NCBI GenBank assembly: GCA_963965975.1
Contig: OZ014416.1
Coordinates: 5,084,001 to 5,148,000 of the forward strand
Direction: 5' to 3'
DNA from: Xestospongia bergquistia
Taxonomy: Eukaryota; Porifera; Demospongiae; Haplosclerida; Petrosiidae
Length of the DNA: 64,000 bases
Positions 59,948 to 64,000 of the stretch are shown in pieces. The notes beneath the pieces were generated by a model. That model saw only the letters and a program-made list of their open reading frames with translations, was not told the DNA's origin and searched no databases. Position numbers and translations under genes: made by a program. Every line of letters begins with the position of its first letter. Positions within the stretch are counted from its first letter, which is position 1.

Positions 59948-60808
59948 CTATATTAAAAGTAATATTAAGTTATTAGGCTATGAAACATACTTTGATAAGC
60001 TTGTTGAACTGTGCCTTGACCACAAATTTTAGCATTAAATGTATTTTGTTTTTTAAGATATCGAGTTACAATACTTACTCTCTTGGTTGACTCTATAGAA
60101 TAGAGAAAGGAAGCAAATATAGTTTAAAAGAAGTCATTGAATGGCCATATACATGTACACTGAAAACAATTAGCTATAATCTGATCAAACAGAAAATGGA
60201 GGTATTATGTGTTGACATAGCAAATCATAACATCTTTGTTATTCCTATAATTATTGATAAATTAATTATAGTGTTGTGTTTGAGTGTCCATTCCTTAAAA
60301 ATGAGGCTTATTACTAAATTTAAACTTAAAGTGTTTAGACAATCATTGATATAAAGGAATATATTGTTTTATTATTAAACCAATTACTAGATGCAGTATA
60401 TATTCGAAGTATATGCATTTATCAGATAAAGTATTTTTGTTAAGTGTAATTGCTAAGTCATAACTATATGTGGAGGATCGATAATAAACCAGTACATTTT
60501 AACAATACTGTAATATATTGTAATTGTATTTTACTTAGCACTTACTTATTGTGTATAATTCTATCTTTTGTTAGGTTTGATTTTCTGTGTATTTGTTAAT
60601 AGGTGCTTACTATATTCCTTTTGTAATAGGTAACAATGTTTAGTTGTGTTAATACTCTTTCTTTTATGCTATGTGTTACTTTTTAGTTACACCTTTCTTT
60701 GTTGAGTTTTCTATTTAAACTTGCTTGATGTTGTTATTGATATAGAGAGATTTATTTTCAAATCATATTTTGTGAATTCAGTGGTTTAAGTTACCACAAA
60801 TACCTTAC

Positions 60809-63735
60809 CAGTAGTGGTCAATAACTCCAACAGATCATCATCACAAATGTCACCACATCCCTTTGTCTTGGCTACATAAATGACAGTATAAAATAACTAT
60901 GATGATTACTCTTTATAAAGGCAACAATAACTAAGATTGATTTTTTAAAAGTGAAGACACAAGTACAAAATCAACTAAAATGCAATAACCTAATTTTCTG
61001 GGACTATATAAGGACTCACCTTTTAAGAACTTTTCTATCTCTATCACAACAAATTTAGTTTCAATAGGTGGACTTTCTATTGTCTGTAAAATTGTGTTCC
61101 AAGTGACAGGTTTAGGCATTGTATCCATCCAAAGTTGTAACACTTCAGCAAGTTTTTCAATGTCTTTTGAGGTCTTGCTTTGTAAAGAGGCCAGGTATAC
61201 ATATTTAATTCCAAGACATTCACCAATAATATTCCATTTAAAGGCAATATCTGACATTAGTTTTAGAAGGTCACATTTCTCAGGACATGTTTCTAATAAA
61301 TCAGAAAAAGCATGGTCATCAGTGACAATAATGTATATGTATATACAGTAATTGGGTAAGAAAGCTATCATTTACTACACAATTGCCTTAAATATACACT
61401 CAGATGTGTATAACAAACCTTTTAGACTTGAAATATTTGTAGATTGAAGGCGATTTTTTGAGACTTCTATAATTTCATTTTGTGTTAAACATGGACTTGA
61501 AAGAACCTTAAATTCATGAAATATATGTCTTAAAATAATGAGTACAAGGATAATGTATTAAATTAGTAATTGATTGTGCTCATATATAAAGATCTATAGT
61601 CTCATATATCATATAATAATGAAGACATGTATAAGGTTTAATATAGTACTGTAACTTACCAAAGGATTTTGTCCAGTGAAAAAACTATAGTCATTGAGCT
61701 GATTGGAAACATCAGAATAGGTGCTACCTTTGGATGTATTATAAGATGAAATTATACTAGGGACAAATTCTTGTATGTGTTGAAGAAATTTGTCTGGAAT
61801 AACTTCATTGGTTTTGGCATCAGAGAATAAGGCGTGGATGACTGCTGGTGCAAGGGAGATGTATGGCTCATGTGGACAAATGTATTTGACATTGATTGAA
61901 CTATCATGAACTTCATTATGGTCAAATATTTCCTCATTAACTAGCATTCCTCGAGCTACATCATTTACTTTATAAAGTATTCGTTCAGAAATAGCCTTAC
62001 AACGAATGTCAGCTAAAGATCCAGGAGGAATTATGTACTCTTCAATTATACATGGGCACAACTGCTTTTGAAGAGAAAGAATCAGTTTTATAATAGAGCA
62101 ACACATTTTTTGACTTTCAACTTCATTAACATTGGAAACAAATACAGTGACACATCTATTATCATCTGTCACTTCTACTACTACATCATTTCTATGTTTC
62201 CAAAAAATACCATTCTTCCAGACTGTACATCGACGATTCAACTGTTGTATAGGAGATCTTTTGTCTAATTCACCAAGTTTACGATGACGAGGAAGGGAGT
62301 ATAGATATGCTAACCGAAGCAAAAGAACATGAAGGAAACGAACAGAGAGGAATTGAAATGAATTAGGGCAATATAAACACCAACCAAATCCATTTTGGAA
62401 ATGCTCATTCAAATTTGAAGGAGGCTCAGTGGTGACAAGGGCAGGAAAGAACAGGACTTCTAAATCAGAAAATTTATCTGATGAAGACAAGTTGGTAGTA
62501 ATAGTATTCAGTGTGTCTAAATCGATAACATGACAAAATTCCATACATATTAAAAAATCAATAAGCATACTTGTATCATAGGTTGGAAAGAGCTTTTGCA
62601 AAACAGAAAGATGGACAATGCCAGTGTTGCTAGATGTTGGTATAGGAAGATGTTTGATGTTCTTATTAAAAAGAACACCATTAACTTCAGCAAGGAGAAA
62701 TGATTTCTTTACTACAATCCAACTGTTAGAAACTATTTTATTTCTCAGAAACAGAACAAGACCTTTGTCACTGAGAACTGACAAGTAGTCAAGTAAAATT
62801 GTTTCATCTGAAGGGAGGGAAGGATCATTAAGATCTTTTAAACTTTCAATAAGTTCTTTAAGGCTAATAGCTACTTTCTGTAGTTTTTGGAGGTAGGCAT
62901 AATGCACATGGCAGTAATAACTAATGCTGTCACACTTATCAAGGACAGCCTTACAACTTTCACGAAGATGAAGGATGAATTCAGGAAAACCTTTTCCACC
63001 TGGGCAATGACAATCCATGGCAACAAAACTTCTATACTTTTGCTTATGAATAGCATCTTTAACAACATAATTCACACGCAACTTGAATTCATCATGACTG
63101 TTGGTAAATTGATCAGCAAAGCTTCCAACGACAATTACTTGAGAAGGTTTAGTTAAATTAGCACAAATGTTTTCAATAAAGTTAGACCAGTAATACAACT
63201 GATTCTCAAAGTAGTCAAAACCTTTGGTTGAATCTATCACTATTATAAAAACTGCAGGAGTTCTCAACATAAGATTCTCTAGTACAGCTGCATGACTACT
63301 ATAATATTCTTGATGACCAGCAAAATCATAAAGAATAACATTTCCAACTTCATGACTACGAATATTATGATAGTTAATACCAGCAGTTTCCAATTGGACA
63401 CCTTCAATGCATTGAGAAGGGTTGTAGTGATAATCAGCAGGTTTATCAGCACGATATATAATACATTGGGCTAATGAACTCTTTCCAGCTGTCATGTTTC
63501 CACAAAGGAACACTTTTCTATATGAATCAACTGGATAGTCATGACAACTTTTCTCAAATGGCTCAAACATCTTCAATATTTCAAATCTATTTGGATCGTT
63601 CAGTCGGACTTCTTCTAGTGGAGTTTTCCGAAGACGGTTACAATAAAGTGGATTGACTTTTCCAGTGTGAAGTAAATATGATATTACATCTACTTTACCA
63701 TTTGCACAAGCAAGATGTAAGAGAGAGTCCCCATA
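60809..63735 (-). CDS. Gene 2 (partial): ankyrin–Roc–COR–Death protein
   Basis: Four consecutive minus-strand exons keep frame: 63735–61660 (692 codons), 61506–61419, 61364–61020, 60871–60809. The first starts at acceptor 'ttcacag' with an ankyrin repeat (GDSLLHLACANGKVDVISYL), then P-loop CGNMTAGKSSL, TAGINYH, DFAGHQEYY (G3) and, at the G4 position, VGSFADQ; a COR-like region follows. It ends CPL-type 'NPL|gtaagt' exactly where the gene 1 exon ends. The third exon is a Death domain (LLKLMSDIAFKWNIIGECLG … VLQLWMDTMPKPVTWNTILQ). The fourth is a 21-residue linker, phase 1 to phase 1. Earlier exons, presumably more ankyrin repeats, lie beyond the right edge; 63,736–64,000 is intron. The 3' end is unresolved: possible continuations are the hydrophobic exon at 59.9 kb and the micro-exon array. 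A DAPK-like death-fold scaffold is the likely family. Introns of 54 nt match gene 1. Confidence 0.85.
61020..61364 (-). other. Gene 2 Death-domain exon
   Basis: About 115 residues, phase 1 at both ends. Acceptor 'atgatag' at 61,365–61,366 gives an intron of only 54 nt. Key features are the helix LLKLMSDIAFKWNIIGECLG, the Asp/Ile/Glu-rich third helix (SKDIEKLAEVLQLWMDTM), the PVTWNTILQTI motif and a last helix ending EIEKFLKG. The motifs align one to one with the gene 1 Death exon. The first ~20 residues are unusual (several Tyr/Ile from a TA-rich stretch), so the true acceptor could differ. Confidence 0.82.
61660..63735 (-). other. Gene 2 Roc–COR exon
   Basis: Parallel to gene 1 exon 10 in length (2,076 versus 2,055 nt), in both boundaries and in motif order. 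The P-loop and Switch II (DFAGHQEYY) are canonical. The G4 site SFAD lacks the His/Lys usually before Asp-neighbouring guanine contacts, so guanine specificity may be altered. A short insertion relative to gene 1 follows LFLRN (VSNSWIVVKKSFLLAEVNG). Confidence 0.88.
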
Positions 63736-63784
63736 CTGTGAAGAATAAATAAATACAATAATAGTTATTATCAATACAATCTAG

Positions 63785-63807
63785 ATTATATATATATATA
63801 TATATAT
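63785..63807. repeat. (TA)n microsatellite in gene 2 intron
   Basis: A short alternating TA run about 50 nt upstream (minus strand) of the gene 2 Roc–COR exon acceptor. The remaining sequence to the window edge is intronic with no further exon seen. Confidence 0.85.
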
Positions 63808-64000
63808 GATAAATGCATTATGTTCTACAATCTCCTAGAGAGCAACAATGAAAATTTTGTAAACAATTTTGTTATATGTATGTTAATTTCCTTTAAAATA
63901 TTGATAATAAAAAGTCAATAATGTGTTATGTACATTGGATGTTAAAGGATAAAAACATAATACACATAGACAGAAATGGACAGAATCCTACAATTTGAAA

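Noticed and set aside
62068..63656. Plus-strand frames inside the gene 2 Roc–COR exon
   Set aside because: They are shadows of the minus-strand coding exon.

Overview
The window is AT-rich, intron-rich animal DNA and is most likely from a demosponge of the Amphimedon type. This is inferred from three things seen together: ankyrin–Roc–COR–Death/CARD proteins, many introns of about 50 nt with gtaagt-like donors, and abundant microsatellites, MITE-like elements and decayed transposons. No species assignment can be proved from the sequence alone.

Two related genes face each other. Gene 1 (+, 17,473–28,406, 18 exons, 1,285 aa as modelled) encodes about eight ankyrin repeats, a Roc-type GTPase with a COR-like region, a Death domain and a C-terminal CARD-like domain. 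This is the order seen in DAPK1 but without a kinase. Its ankyrin repeats lie one per exon in phase-0 exons of almost exactly 99 nt. Gene 2 (−, running in from beyond the right edge, 63,735 down to at least 60,809) encodes a last ankyrin repeat, Roc–COR and a Death domain. Downstream on the same strand are a possible transmembrane exon (59,878–59,947) and an array of about 13 near-identical phase-1/phase-1 micro-exons (57,309–58,415, plus a degenerate unit near 57,105), followed by a matching 11-nt terminal exon with a stop (57,068–57,078). This array is the most unusual structure in the window.

The left third (1–17 kb) is mostly non-coding. It holds a ~135-bp satellite array (411–2,620), each unit carrying an RFX/X-box-like near-palindrome; one copy of a large segmental duplication (2,827–6,577) with a later hAT insertion; a few exon-like islands; and a long-spaced inverted repeat (10.3 kb and 14.3 kb). 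Just upstream of gene 1 is a 5'-truncated Penelope-like retroelement on the − strand, with a GIY-YIG-type C-terminus and, after its stop, a recognisable hammerhead ribozyme fold.

The middle (28.4–52.4 kb) holds decayed gene and transposon pieces: unidentified exon-like islands at 29–30 kb and 31–33.8 kb; inverted duplicates at 34.2–35.1 and 46.5–47.4 kb; a second satellite array (36.64–38.69 kb); the second copy of the segmental duplication (38.7–45.1 kb), interrupted by a TA-flanked 1.3-kb inverted-repeat element carrying a RecQ-helicase fragment; a SWIM-finger fragment; a gypsy-type gag relic; and a PHD-like fragment. At 52.4–52.75 kb are two pieces of the gene 1 CARD exon arranged as a fold-back.

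Part of the annotation rests on reading splice signals and open frames by eye, so exon boundaries in the low-confidence islands are provisional.
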